From Gibbula magus (taxonomy: Eukaryota; Mollusca; Gastropoda; Trochida; Trochidae), in NCBI GenBank assembly GCA_936450465.1, contig OW388292.1, positions 6,219,756 to 6,283,755 of the forward strand: 64,000 bases of DNA, in the 5' to 3' direction. The notes beneath the pieces were generated by a model. The model saw nothing but the letters and a program-made list of their open reading frames with translations, did no database searches and was not told the DNA's origin. The number at the start of each line of letters is the position of its first letter. Positions within the stretch are counted from its first letter, which is position 1. The translations under genes were made by a program, and so were the position numbers. This document shows, one piece after another, positions 13,413 to 29,000 of the stretch.

Positions 13413-14079
13413 ATGAGCAATCTTGCAGATTTTGCCATGTTTCGTTTTAATCTGTGGCCTAAACCTTTCTTTGCCCCTCCACCAGGACCAAATGGGATGG
13501 AGAACTCTTCGTTTGTGCCGAACCCGTTGACATCTCCGGCGCTGATGGTGTTAGCGTCGACTGCGGAGGGACATGAAGCGGCGCGAATGCCGACGGTGCA
13601 CCCCTTCCAGGGGCAGGGGATGGACAAGGACATGCCCACCCCTTTCAACACAACTGCATTTTCCATGTATCGACCTGGGGACCCTTTCTCCCCTCCCATA
13701 TATTCTCCTCTACCCCCATTTGTACGCCCGAACTTGGAGCGGGGTATGGGTTTGATCAGTCCGGGGGGAGGGGGAGCATTCCGTCCCCTGGGTCCCAATA
13801 GTACTGATGGGGTGGAAGGGGGGTACCAGTCCGCTTTCACTCCGGCAAAGAAAGCTAAACTTGACGATCATCACGGAAGTGGTGACAACTGCGAACAGAA
13901 CTACTGCGAATCTAACCCCGATTCGACGAGTCTACGGGACACAACACCTTTTATTGTGAAAGAGGAACGTCCCTCTAGCATTAGTTCGGCTGGTTGTGAT
14001 ACAAACTCGGAGAATCAGTCGGAATCTGGCGACTTTTATGACCGCAGCACGCCCGATTCGGAGGGCAGAAATCTTAGAA
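13413..14079 (+). CDS. RNF220: RNF220 coding exon 1
   Basis: Encodes residues 1-222 plus one base of codon 223. The donor GTAAGT starts at 14080. Composition is Pro/Gly/Ser-rich with the conserved MENSS and AFTPAKKAKL motifs. It is GC-richer than the flanking DNA. Confidence 0.93.
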
Positions 14080-17000
14080 GTAAGTATCACAGAAAAAATA
14101 AAAGATCAAATATAAACAAAAATATAAGGTTAAATAAAAGTTTAAATATTCATTTATAATTCTTTTATTTACAGTATTAGAAATTTGTATTTGAAAGGTC
14201 AATTTTAGTAGGAAACATTTTACATTATTTTTAACTGCTTACAATTTTTTTTATTTCTACATTTTTGGTAGTCTTTGTTTTTAATGAAAAGTCTTTTATT
14301 CATGTATGAGTCCTTTGTAGTTTGATTCAGAGGGGTTATGTTATCCTTTTTATTTTCAAAATGTTGTTTGCATAGATCTCTGAATATTTTGGAAAAGTAA
14401 TTATGTTACTGATACTTATTAAAATTGATAATTATTCTGTTAAAGTAGTGAAGAGAAGTTCTAAATAATAATTTCAATATATTAAGTTTTAGATTCATTT
14501 TCAGAATACAGTGTCACATTGTGTTTGATATATTGCAATAAATACATTAAATTTTTCAGAGTTTTATTAATGGCAAAAAAGCAAGTTCTTTTATACATTC
14601 TTGGTAGGTAAATTTTATGTAATGGAATCATTTAACAAGATGTCATTTATTTTCCCTTTCATATTTTAGTTGATTTAAACAGTATTTTATTTCTAAATGA
14701 CATATAACATACACAAAATTATGAAAAGTACAATTGAAAAAGGATTGGCTACAATAGTCTATATAAATGCTTGTCCATATTTTAGTTACCGGTAAGTGAC
14801 TTTATTACGGAATCTATGTTTGCAATATGGAGTTTGTAATGTTTTAATTTGAACTTAATCACTTCAAAGCAAACACATTTTAATGATAAATTTGTGTACA
14901 GGTAAACTGAAAGTTGAATTATAATTTTCTAATAAAAAAAATAATATCTTATTCAATGAAATACTAGTTATTCTTGTATGATAATAATTATAACTTACTC
15001 TCTGAGAGTAAGTTATAATTATCTCATAAAAGTACCTGTGTACTTCATTGTAACAAACAATATTCACAACCTGCTTTTTATACTCAGGCTGTCTAAAATA
15101 ATACAGTTTTAATAGTTTCCGGGAATTCCAATCGTTAACTACTTCAGTATTATTGATTTGAACAGTTTTAATCCCCACATAATTGTGAATAGATTTTAAA
15201 ACTCTGACATACACCATCTATGGAAACCTTTTAATGTAATTTTGTTAAAAACTTTTAGTTTATTACACAAAGAAATATTTTTTACAAGCATATTTTGAAA
15301 ATTTTCAAATATTAATTTTTCTTTTAAAAGAAGCTGTAACCAGGTTTGGTAAAAGAAACATTATTCAAAATCTAAAGAGGACACATTTGTGAGAATTTCA
15401 GAAATTTTGAATCATGTATTGAATAGAGCGAACAATCTTTTAATAAGTTAAGTTGATTGTTGTCATTCTTTTAATAAGTTAAGTTGATTGTTGTAATTCT
15501 TTAAAGACAAATTTTTTAAATGTTTTTAAAAAAGAAAGGTTCAACACCAAGTATAAATTAAACTGTGAATATTCAGCTTCTTGAGATGAAACAACTTGTA
15601 TGAAGTATAAGTGAAATAAACTTAAGTTCAGTTCTGTTTTCATTTGCTTACTTAAGCACTTCTGAAATTTCCAACAAAGCAAAACAATTATCACGACATC
15701 CCTCAACTTTATTTATTTCACAACAGTTATATGAAACATAATTGCTTATTTCTGTAACATAACATAAATTTGGAAAGAGTAAATATCTGAATAAATGGAT
15801 GATATTAAATTAACAAGAATTTATTTTTGCTAGAAGGAAGGAGAGAGCGCCACCAGCAATTGAATTAAATTATTATGTTTCATTAAGCTGAGACTTTCAT
15901 ATCATATCATAACACAGGAAATAACAGCACATCATAGTATAATATAATATTTATTTTAGAAATTTTCATTTACCTTTTACCTAACTTTATTTTTAGTCTT
16001 TTGATGTTGAAAGTGTTGTACATGAAACAGTATGAGAGTCTGCAATTTCATAAATGAATTATTTGAAGGTATTTAAACCAGTACCGGTAAGTTTCTTGGA
16101 ATATAATGCTCCAAGTTATCAACTGATATATCAAGAACAGTCAGTTGTTTTTGTACCTGTTTCTTTAAAAGACAAATAAGTAAAGTTTCGATCACCATCC
16201 TCTTCCTCTGTTCACATGCAGAAAGTTAAAAGTAAAAATTAGGGTATTCTTCAATTCAAAGTCAAGAATACATAAATTGTATAGGTTTCAAGTTTAAGAA
16301 AAAGTGTAGTTATTTTTAAAAAAAATTAAAATTGGAATGATTTTTCAATAGCTTGGTAGAAATTAATGTGTAAATGCAGTGATTCTTCCTGTTGTTTTTG
16401 GTATATGCTCTCAAGAAAAGAAACAGCCTTGTTATTTAAAAGTTGATTCCAAAAGAAATCCTTAAAAAATTATTGACTTTTTGTCAATCGTTATGTTTTT
16501 GGTTAAGTTTGAAGCAAATTCCAATCCTGCTAAACGCTAACCAATAACCATTTGAAAAATCGCCAATTTCATTTCAGGTGATAAGCGTTATTAATCCTTA
16601 TCTGTTGGTTTTGACACTATTAGCCGTGGATCTCACCACCTATCAAGTTTATTTTGTTGACACTTGGCCCCTAATCCGCCCTTATTTGGTTACTAGCGCG
16701 CCCTGGTGGGGGGTAAATGAACACGGGGTCTTCCGAAATGTTGCTTGACCTCTGGAAACTTCTCACTGTCTTAACATGAAGATTTGCATGATACAGAGAT
16801 TAGCGGGATTACTGTTATTAAGTGAAGAAAGACAAATTGGTTTATCATACAATATCGCAGGAATGTCGCACACCTGTTGATAGCAGGCATGGGACCAGCA
16901 GCCATCTTCTAGATTCTATAATCCTCTAGAAGTAGTATTTCAGGAAATCAAATACTTATTGTAGCTTGATGGATATATCATCAATTCCCAAATGAAGATC

Positions 17001-20000
17001 AGTGAGATAGGGGTGATTGAATGTATGTGAGGAGTTGAGCAAGATAGTTGGGACTGAGTTGTATGGGGGGAGCGACACAAAAAGTATACACTCTTTTCAT
17101 GAAACATGAATGTTCTAAAAATATTTAGGAATCATTTTAAAAGTGAAACGTACTTGTAAGTACAGACTCAACAAAGCAGAATATAATTCCATGTGATATA
17201 ACATATAACATGATAGTTTTTTCAAATAAAATGCTCTTAAAACAATGCTGCGAGTTGAACTGCATATAAAATCAACTGATGTAAAGGTGATGTACAAGAA
17301 TTGTTTGAGTTCAGTGTTTCTGAGCAAGTGCAGAGTAGGGCTTGCTTCTCTCTGACTGAGGATGAGTTTCTCACCACGTGTTATCCTCCCACCTCGCTTC
17401 TATACACCCTCGTCACTTAATGTCGTTTACGTTTCTACTCATACTGCAGTCATTTAGGAATTTGGTAAACATTCTCCAAGAGTCATCTGACACAACTGAA
17501 GCTTGTTTTCTTGAGGTCAAAATAAAATTTAAAGGAGCACAGAAAATATGATAGCTAAAACTACATGAATATATAAATGATGCATGATAACATGAATATA
17601 GAAAAATAAAGAGGAAACTGTTTTAGCAAGCTAATACAAAATTGAAGGGAATATTTTGGTAAATGGTTGTACTTTGTGAAGATGATAAGCAAATGCTACC
17701 TTGACTGAACTATTCACAAATAAGAACAATTCGTGGAGTAACATCGTGGACCTATTCAGAGAAGGGAAAAAAGGATACGTGCCAGAGCTAAATAGAGAAT
17801 CATCTTATATCAAATATTTCAAAATGAATGATAAAAGTTATAAATATCCAAGACTTTGTATCTGAATCAATGATATTTTTATAAAAAGTGTGACTTTTAT
17901 GTATATTCAGAACAAAATATAACATTCAGTTTTAAGAATCCATATAAATGAATGTTCGTATTCTGCATTCATTAAGACCATGAAGCATACTCTTGATGAC
18001 GGATTTAAAATGCATCAGTCATGAACTGGCATGAATATTTTACACAAGTCGAGGAGCTTAGTCTGCTTGTCAAACTAATTTGGTAGTTAATTGTTTTACT
18101 AAGGAAGGAAGTCTTCAGTCTTTTAGGGGAATTGTTTTTGCGAAGTTAAAGGTAAAATGTACATGTGCTTGGTGAAACCCGTTCACTTCAGAGATTTGCT
18201 GAGCGCTGAATGAAGGGAGATACTGTGACTGACTGACTGCCTTGTGTTGGTCTATCTGGCTGTGACTGACTGACTGACTGCCTTGTGTTGGTCGATCTGG
18301 CTGTGACTGACTGACTGACTGGCTTGTGTTGGTCTATAGATCTGGCTGTGACTGACTGACTGACTGCCTTGTGTTGGTCTATCTGGCTGTGACTGACTGA
18401 CTGACTGGCTTGTGTTGGTCTATCTGGCTGTGACTGACTGACTGACTGCCTTGTGTTGGTCTATCTGGCTGTGACTGACTGACTGACTGGCTTGTGTTGG
18501 TCTGTCTGGCTGTGACTGACTGACTGACTGCCTTGTGTTGGTCTATCTGGCATCAAGTACGGTAGTCGATTCTTGCTTTAATCCCCAGACTCGTTAGAAC
18601 GGTCGACAGGAAACCAAACCTAGTTTTATTTACCAAATCTGTACAGTATGCTGTCATAAAGCTCTTATCCATGTCCATCAGGAGTCATTTCTAGTTCTTT
18701 AACCCTTGATATTCCATGGTACTGTCTTTTAAAGTTACCACCTTCTGTAATTGACACTATTGATATCCCTGGCACTTTGGATGTACTAATTAGGATAACC
18801 CGTTGGAGGGGTGCTAATTAGGATATCCCGTTGGAGGGGTGCTAATTAGGATAACCTGTTGGAGGGGTGCTAATTAGGATAACCCGTTGGAGGGGTGCTA
18901 ATTAGAATAACCCGTGTGGGCGCTTGTTATGTTGATAGCGGTAATGATATTTTGCTTGCTTTTCGAAGTGTGAGTGTATGTTTTGCAAATGACTGAATGG
19001 TCTGCTAGTAACAGAAAACTACCAACAAATCGACACTGTAATCGGAAACAGATTGTGACCGATCTATTTCAGATACAAAATATCTTTCCTTACTTATTAT
19101 CAATATCTTGTAATATGTTATAAATGTATGAACAGTTGTATTTGTATTGGCTATAACTTTTTTCCTAGAAGGTTTTGAGAACTCATATACATAACTTCTC
19201 ACATATACCCCTGGGGAATATTTTTGACATGTTCACACTCAAGGTCAAAGGTCAAGGTCATAACTTTTGAAATCGCTAAAAAAATCATTGTAAACACGAA
19301 AAATATTTGTGCTATCAGGCTCTTATTTGGTGTTTATCAACTATGGAGAAAGGCCAAGATTTGAAAAGGTTTTCGCTAACATCCGTCAAGGTCAAGGTCA
19401 CATTGAGGGTACGACTTTAGCATGCTTTTGCCAAAATGTCTTATTTCAACTATTAACACTTACATGATTACATTACATGATTGTTATACACAATGAGAAG
19501 TGATTACTGATTGTGTGACCTTGAATGTTAAAGGTCAAGGTCATGAAGTAGGGTCATGGTCACCAGTTCTGAAATCACTAAATAACTTCTTTTCAAGAAG
19601 GTATTAACACCTCATATACATAGTTTCTTTCTTATAAACCAGGTGAATGATTTTGACATGTTCACATTCAAGGTCAAGGTCATGAGCTCTGAAATCACTA
19701 CAACAATCCTTGTAAACACGATAACTTAAAACAAATGTGTACTATCAGGCTCTTATTTGGTATTTAGAAGTATGGAGAAAGACCCAGATTTGAAAAGGTT
19801 TTCGCTAAAATCTGTCAAAGGTCAAGATCACAGCGAGGTCACAACTTAAGCATGCTTTTGTGAATATGCCTTATTTTAACTATGAACAGTTTGAGTCATT
19901 GCATGATTGTTATGCACAAAGAAAAGTGATCATTGATGGGTGTGACCTTGAAGGTCAAAGTTCAAGGTCTTGAGATATTGGTTAAGGCCACGTTAATCCT

Positions 20001-23000
20001 TTGATCCACTTTTGAAATCAAAAATAGGTTTTAAGAACAAACTTGTGAAAAGTGACCCAAGTGATGATTCAACTTATTTAGTAATAACTCGAATAATGAA
20101 AAAAAAATTGTTAAAAAAAATTCCCATTTTATTGATGCTGACGAGATGGCGGAACAGGGAAAGGCAAGACCCTAAGTCTTGGGGCTGCTCTGCTTTTGCG
20201 GTGTCCCGCAAACACTCATCTAGTTTTTGTACCATTTTAAAGGACATGGCACCTACAGGGTTAACAAGCAGTTTGCAGAGAAACACTATGGTCAGTTTTA
20301 TTGGTTGGTTCATCCCTTCTCCATTTAGAGTCAAACCCTCCTTTATCCTAATCTATGGTTGGCAAACATAAACTTGTCCGCAGTCCCTATCATAGATCGC
20401 TGGACATGACCATGTTTTAATACACCTCTTGTTTCACGGCCCCACATAAAACATTGATAAGCGCACGGTCAGTGTTGTAGAGTATGATTAGTTTGTGCCC
20501 TGGAAATATTGTCATTACCACCGTGGTCCGATAAGCATATATTCCCAATATCTTGATTTGAATTGACCATTTCATTGTTGAACCGCTCGTTAGGTGTTAA
20601 CGAGTCCATTACAGGCACAGTCGATGAAACTGACCATTCACTACCTGGCCCCGGTAATCATGGGTAAAGTGGTCGAAGTGTTGTTGGTTTCAGCAAGGAT
20701 AAAGTGTTCTAACAAATGCCATCAATAAGTAAAGATTGTCATTGTTTTTAACGCAGTTGCAGATGGTATTTTCATTTCATGATTGGTGTGGTCTTAGTGT
20801 GGATGAACAAATAATAAATATGTGGGCGGGAACATAAAGTTAACTAAAGCAGGTATTAGTGCAGTATTCTGTTGAATAGAAGCTTCCATTTCAATTTTAT
20901 GTAACGAGATTGGCACTTCCTGAGTTGATCTCCATTGTTTGTTTTTCTTTGTTGTATTTCTTCAAATCCATGATACTATCATTTTGTTTATCAAATAAAT
21001 CAGGGGTTTAATTTGGGTCCACCAGTTTACAAATCAAATGTACAATTTTATGTTGATTTGGCCTCAATAAGGAAAGTTCTCATGAATATATTTCACCTTC
21101 TGTGAGGTGCAGTCAGTCGCATTTTGCAATGATTAAACTCTATTCAAGCTTATTCAGGAAATCAAGCTTAATTAAGAATCTAAAATTTGTAATTCACTTG
21201 AGGTATAATTCCACAAATAATTTCCAATAATTGATAACCAGGACCATTTGTATTTGATTAGAACTACAATTGCTACTGATATTGGCACTGATCGGAGGGC
21301 AGCTATGTCCGGCCGGCCTCTAATGAACATGTCCACCCTAAATTGCTCTTAAGCTCTGCAACAACTCTGTTAAGAGAACAATAAATGTAATTTTATTCTG
21401 CTCTCGCATCTCGGAGGTGCACTGCGAGGTGAGCAAGTCAACCTTTCCCTGTGTATCCTGGGGCCTCGCAGTACACCAGACTAATGGGTGGTTCTCTGGG
21501 GAATCTTTACGCCATATTAATGCAAAAAAACAGCCGTTTTCTCCATTGAATATTTCTCTAATGTATTTCTTGAGTTGAGAGGCGTGCACAATGTTGTTGA
21601 CTGCATTGTAAATGTGATAGCGAGGTTAATGTTAATTGCAAACTTGTTAATTTCACAGATAGTTAGTTTACCTTTCTAAGAAATCTGAAGTTACAGTGTG
21701 ACATTTTGTATACTTTTATGCAACTCAGCCAGGTAATGTTTTGTCCATTTATACTTTTACTTACATTTTGAGAAGGTATTTTAGATAACATGACAACATG
21801 GAAAACTTAGAAGAGAGAGACATGTGAAGCAGTTTTAAGTTAAGCTGTTAAAGGCTAACAGTCTACTGAAATGTTTATATCTGACAGCCTGTGCTGAAGA
21901 TTTTTCTGGTATTATACTAATAATATAAAATTACTTTAATGAAATTCCCAAAGTACCGGTTCCCAAAAGTGCCAAAAGCAGTTTAGGTTGGTTGAAGTCT
22001 TTTAAATGTTTTTTAAATATTTAATATTTCTAGTGAAAGCTGTTACCTAAATGTCCTGTCCTATCTATTTTGTCTTCGGAAGCTCTCCATGTTGTAGTTG
22101 CCACTTTCAGCAGTTAGCTACGACCGTTCTCTGCGAGAGAATTGGTTTATACCCATCTTCTCATTTCCTGACACATGTTTTTATAAATTTTCTCTTAAAG
22201 ATGATGACTTGCGTTATCAGCTCGTCATCAGATCAAGGGGATTGCTAGCTAAGACAGTTTCACCAAAGAGTGCTTTGTCTTATTTCCTGGCGGCAGATAT
22301 ATTCAAATATTCAAAACTTCCTAATTCAGTTGATCCTCCAACATATCCAATGGCGGTGTTTGATGTGATCACTCTCTATCTCTCTTGTCAAATAACAAGT
22401 CACAACTTTTCTGCTGGGGCTTGCATACAAGGTGTTTGGCTATGTCGGGATTTGCCTTCCTATGTAGTGAGCTATTACTTTTGAATTCATCATTATGTGG
22501 AAATCTCGCCTATCGCCTGTTGATGGCAGCGTTAGATAGAACGTGTCGTCTGCATTATCAGGTATTGATGAGGCGACTTAGTCGGACTTTCGGAGTGGTC
22601 ATTAAAGGCGAGGAGGGATCTTCGGAGCCCCATTTCAACTTGCATTGCACAACAGATCGGTGGCCGAGTGATCCGCTCTGGTCACAAACAGGTTGAACTC
22701 CGCCATCAGTCGCCTCCCCAACCTGTTGCTCAGCGTGGTTGAAACGCCATGTTGATCCCTTGCCAAAGTACTGCATAAAATGCTCATTTACTTTTGCAAA
22801 TTTGGTCATCGTTTGCATAGGAGTCGTCGTTTATTCACATCATTCGTATTCGACATAAAAAATCTCATTTCCAATCAGACCTGTTTTTGAATAACATTAG
22901 GTAAGGGCTTTAGCGATCGTCAGTTTCGCACTTAGGAAGCTAATAGTGTCTCCCCTTTAAGTGTATTGGTGAGATGAGCGTGATTATCCTAAACGGTCCT

Positions 23001-26000
23001 TTATGTATCTCCCTGTCACATGTTTGAATGGAGATTTGCAGAGTATGATTTACTGGCAAGTTGTATCATAATATCTTTCTACAATTTACAGTTGTCCGAT
23101 TGATGCTGAAATTCATACAGTGGTATTCGAAAGTAGAATCAATTGATGCTGAAATTTATACAGTGGTATTCGAAAGTAGAATCAATTGAGAGAGCCCCGA
23201 GTCCTGGCAACCTCAGTTGGACAGTTTGCTATTTCATTGTTATCGAGAGTTGGCTACGAGTTTATTGCTTCTTCTTCCACAAAGCATGGACACGAAGAAA
23301 AGCCCTTCTGCAGAATGTTGTTTGCCAGTGACAGAACTTCTTTGTGGGCTGTTTTAGTGAGATTTAAACTTGCATTGTGCGTTGAATAGGAGGTCACATC
23401 ATCTGCTTGATACGTTAATAAAGTCAGGTCGGGTGCAGCCCATCTTTGTCACGATCAAACAAATATGGCAGCCGTTCACGGCCATCTATCTTCATTATTT
23501 GTTAGAGGTGTCGTCAGTTTTGTCCCTGCTAGAGTTTGCTTCTGTCAGGCGGTGTGGGAGCACTCTTTCAAACATACAGTAGAAGAATATTCTGTCCTTT
23601 GTCGAGTCCCTTAACATGAGTTGTACAATGGCGCGGAGACTTCAGGTGGTAGAAATAGGCGGATTAGAAATGAATAGCTTTACCACACCAGAAGTTATCT
23701 GAATGCGCTCAACCCTTTATTAACTGTCATTGGCGGCCAATTTTCCGTTTGGTTGAGTATAGGCTACAACACCAGAGTATCAAAAAGTGATAGTCTAACT
23801 CGAATAAAAGCGACCAACTATTGTCAGGTCCACACCTACGTCAGGCCCCTGCATCTTGATTCTTATCCTACGTGGAAAACTTCCTCCTTCACTGTTCAAA
23901 TACATTTTTGCAGCTCGGATTGCTTGATATTTTTTTAAGTTTAAATTTCAAATTGATATTCAGGCCAGATAGAATTATTTACAAGGGACAAACTTCTGAA
24001 GGCAGGAGGGAAAAAAAAATAAATAACAACTTTGGTTGATTGTAAATGAAAGGTAACCTGAAAGTGTACAGAATTGAATGAAAATATCTGCATTTAAAAA
24101 AAAAAGAAGTTCATTGGTAAATTTGGCAATATTTTTTATGGAGAGATAAATTTAAAAATTATTTTCATAAATTTTCTTAATGTTTAGCAATGTCAAATCT
24201 TGTTTTCACGTTGATCAAACACCTGATAGTTCAGTCTTTGTGGATAATGTAAATTTACTTATGGTGTATTATTGTCATAAAGGACATTATTTATGACCTG
24301 AACATAATATCAATATATAGCGGAACTTTCATTTTCAAGTACTTCGCTGCTGTCACATTACTTAATTGGCAATCATAGCTTTGATAAGAAATTTGCCTTA
24401 ATACGTCTTCAAGAGCCTGGTGGCAATGTCAAGAGTTAATTTATATTCTTCAAGTCTTGTGCAGTTACTATTTAGACACACAAATATGATTGTATTCCAG
24501 ATGCTCCTGCCATGGATTAATGATGCTACTCTGAAACATAATATATCAACTTAATGATGAAAAATTGTATTTTGTATTTATGATCTTATTCTTCAACTAG
24601 GTGTCTCTTGTGGTCACCTGAAAATATTCTCTCAAATTTCATTTGAAATTACTCGTCCATAGTGTCATTTGTTTAGAATTTTCCCAGCCTGCCTTGCTCA
24701 TCGCTGAAATTAAACCTCAGTTACCTGTATTTATTTACAGGTTCTGATTTATAAGTTTGTTATTTTTAATGTTTCAAAGATAATTAATTGATTTTTGAAA
24801 CATATTTCTTATTTATTTACACGCTTTAAGTCTGCACATGTTTTGTTGAAATTAAAACTACAAGTAATGCAAACATTACCAATTCAACTTGAAAATTGTT
24901 TTATACCCCATTGGTAAATACTTTAACTGAATTACCGTAGTTAACTTTTGTTCTCAGCATGCCAAGTTAATATCCTAAAATAATAAATTGAGAATTATTA
25001 TAAAACAACATTCTGAAATATAAGTTGACTGTTATAATTTATAAATCAACACAGTCCGGCAAAGTTGAATTCCTGCTCATCAGAGTTTTTCTTGCATAGG
25101 AATGCTAGCTAGGTAAGGTTAAAAAAAATATAATGTTTCTCTGGCATCGCCGCATCATGTACGTCCCTTTGTCATAATTTTTTCAAACCAAAAAAAAAGA
25201 AAGTACTGACCTCATCACTTTTGTAAAAAAAATTTGCCCGAGGAACATTTATATTTTTTATGCCGCCTGAAGTATGAGTATTGAGCTAGTCGAGATAAAG
25301 TTTGTATTGTCCGACTTGTCGTTGATGTAACGTTATTGAGTACAAACAGTCCATTCTGACTGAAGTGTTAAATTGGCAATAATTGATGTCGACTATATCT
25401 ACGAACAGAGATTAATGGAAGCTCATTTCAACGAAATGAAACTGACCCAGGGTCGGAGGCCGTTGATTTAGACAATCTCTGTTGTTTGAATAAGTAAATT
25501 AATTGAATTTTAATTTTGTCTGTTTCAAACTAAGATACAGTTTGACGTTGTCAGGAAATGTGGAGTGATCATCTTGTGATGAAGTAATTACAACTGCTGT
25601 CGTCCTGTAAATTTTCATAATCTTGACAGGCGTGTTCTAATTTGCCGAGGACATACCAGCGTGATTGTTCGATTGGTGGGTTGTCTCTTGTACGAAACAA
25701 TGGCTGTGTTTAATCTGCTTGAAAACAGCTCTGCCTCCCTACTAGCTAAATATTTTGCTCAATTACAGTCGCATCACATTTCCTCTTATCTGAATAAATA
25801 AGGAGGTGAAAAATTTGTACTGATTGTGACATCTTGGCATCAGAAAAATGATAAAATTAAGCTGAATAAAATACGGACAAGATAATTAAATTGAATTTTA
25901 CGAAATTAATGTTTTTCAATTTCCCTTTCTATGTTAATAAATATTTAATATTTCCCATTTAGATTTCAGCCATTTCTATGTTGTGATTGACTACATACTG

Positions 26001-29000
26001 ATATACATTTAAAAATTATTAAATATTTTATGAAAATTTTAGAATTTACAAAGTGTTATGTAAACAATATGTACAGTGTTTTAAAATTATGAAGTATTAT
26101 ATAAAAAAAATTATAAGTGTTTTAAAATTATTAAGTTTTATATTAAAAATATATACAGTATTTAAAAATGAAGTATCATATGAAAAATACATTAGAATAT
26201 AAGACAAACTAGTTCCATCTTAACCAAAATTGCATTTGTTGATTTATGATGACCAAAACATATACATCTCGTACACCTACTTGAAAACAGATATTGTCTG
26301 TACAATGCTGTAAATCAAAGTTAAAGAAAACACGAGTTGAGAAACAAGTCTGCTGTAAGGGTCCTCATACCAACATGACTGAACTTCTTGACATGTTTCA
26401 TTTGTTTTATAATGCTTGTATTCAACCGACGTTTGTCATATATTCACACTTACTATCGACTGGGACACCCTCTTGAGGTTCGAAATATAACCTGCGTAAA
26501 TTTATGGAGTTGCGTTATCGGTTGATTAACTCATTTTGTGATGTATCCATGAGTCGGTTGACTTCCCCTTACTCTGCGCGTGACTTTCGTCGTCAATAAA
26601 TTAAAGACGGCTTGTGAAATTGACTTGACACGATATGGGCTGCATGAGAATGTGAGGTATTGGCCTGATATTAGAGTGATATGGACGCCGCGGTGACAAG
26701 CAAACGTGATCTTTATCTCTTATCTGCTTCAATTACTGAATTTTAACACATATTGTATGACTAAAAACAAAGTTTTGGACGTAATAATTATTCCACTTAT
26801 GATTTATCAACATGGACTTGATGAACTGAATATTTGTGGTACAGAATAGAGTTGAGCCAGGCAGTTTGTTTTTGTTACTTGGTACAAAACATTTATGTTG
26901 TGTTGAAATTATATATACCAAGATGCATTGTGCCTTTAATACTGCTTTGAACAATCAGCTCAGTAGAATCCTAATTTATTTATTTATGAAATACTTTATC
27001 CAAATTGCCATTAATAATATTGAAACCTGACAAAGAACTACATGTTTCCAATGTCATTTTGTGGAAGTAAAGCTGCCTGGAAATAAACTAATCATTGCTT
27101 TAATTTTTAATTGTTGATAAAAAATTCATAAAGATATATAAGAAGATACACACGGTGAATCAAAAATGTGTCTGGGAAGAGAAAGATACACGTATGCACA
27201 TCTCAAAACTTTGGCTTTTGGGAGATGGAAATGTTGTAGTTAATTACAGAAATATTTTTGAAATGTGGTGAAGATGGTTTTGCAAGTAATCGGGGAGTAA
27301 GATCAAACCGTAAACCCAGATCAGCAAGGACCTCTACCACTAAGGCCTCTTGCCATAGCAAATCCAGGCAAAGCCTGCACTTATCTTCCTCAGATAAATC
27401 ATAAAAGTCTGCCCCATACTATGCAAACTTTGATCATTTGTACTATCTGAACTAAGAGATTGTCTTTTTTCCACATATTTGACAGGCAGGACTGTAATCC
27501 CGGGCACTCTGAATGTCCTCTTGCGCAGGATTCGAATAAAGTTCTCTGCCCTTTTATGTTCAACAAGATAAAAATTGTTTGTGATTGTCGATGGTGGGCT
27601 ATGACATAGTCAATCTGGAGATTTGACATGGCTGTTTGATGTTCCACGGGGAAGCTCCGAGCCGCATGTCCAATGATGCCCACAAGTGGAGGCAGTGATT
27701 CCTGTTTGATTCTCTAATTAAGTGAAGATCTTGTGTGATTATTTCATTGATTTATTCATGTCGAGACAATCCTCTTCGCACTGCCTTTTGATGGCAGTAT
27801 TAGCAACGGCACTGCATAAAGATCAGAAAGCGTCATGGCCGCCGCGCGAGCAGAAGACATCTTTGATTATGTCTCATTTCCCTGACAAGGTTTTTATCTT
27901 GTGACACGCAGCTCGGGCTAGTCTTTCATGCCATTGACTAACCACTTTAAGTTTACTTGTGGGAATCGCGCAGGGATTTATTGAAAATTGTCTCCTAGAA
28001 ACTTAGATTACACCAGTCTTAGGAAAGCTCCCCGTGTTTCTTGCCATTTTCCCGCCCTTTCGATGTTGACTCTTGTTTTGACAGACGGCAATTTAGGAAG
28101 ATATCCTCCATATTGGATTATCAGCCAGTAATTACACTTGATTTATCATCTGTCCCTCCCCGACACGCGTTTGTCAACTGAAATCCACACTGGATTAAAA
28201 CGTGATTATTAATGTTTCATCTTCACAAGCTTGTAATGATTGCTGTATGATTTCTTTTATGTTTGTTTGTCACTCTATTTAACTCAAATGATGAGTGGAC
28301 AATTTTGTTGTCATGGTAATTATAAGGTTAGAGTTCTGATATCTCTTTAAAATAGTGCACATTGTAGGGAATTGTGTCTGTTTCACTCAGTAAGTAAGGA
28401 GGCGAGGAGTTTTTACATAACATTATTCAAATTAATATATCTTGTGTCTCTACTTTAATTGTTGTGATAGAAATATTGTTGAAATAATTTTGGCATTTTC
28501 TGGAATGATATGATTTAGAAAAAAAAAGTTTTGTTTATCAAATATAAAATAAAAGCACAATCTTCCTCTCCCATCTAAATCAATAAAATAATCAAATAAC
28601 TCTTTCAATTTCAACTTGAAAATTTAATGACAAGAAATTAGAACAGATCTCCAAACAAATCCTCCTTCAAAGAAATGAATGACTGGCAAATTTATTTTAT
28701 TCATTGAACTCAAAGTCATCTAGCAAGAGAATCTGGATATAAGATTAAATCGAATTGTTTTCAAACACACTATACTTTGACTTTCTTTTAGTGCATTTAA
28801 CCTCTTAACATGTTTAGTATTTTAAATTTAAACTTGCCTGCACCTAAGACAGGTTATTTGTAAAAGTTAAAATAATTACTATATTATATATATGATTTGT
28901 TTCTTTGGACTTTGTTTCGTATTTTAGTACATACTTCGCTATTAAGAGTTAAAAAGTATAAAATCTATATATATATCTTGTTTGCAATGTGGAGAGAGAA

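Noticed and set aside
13388..13840. 150-codon minus-strand open frame
   Set aside because: Antisense shadow of RNF220 exon 1, whose + frame is conserved.
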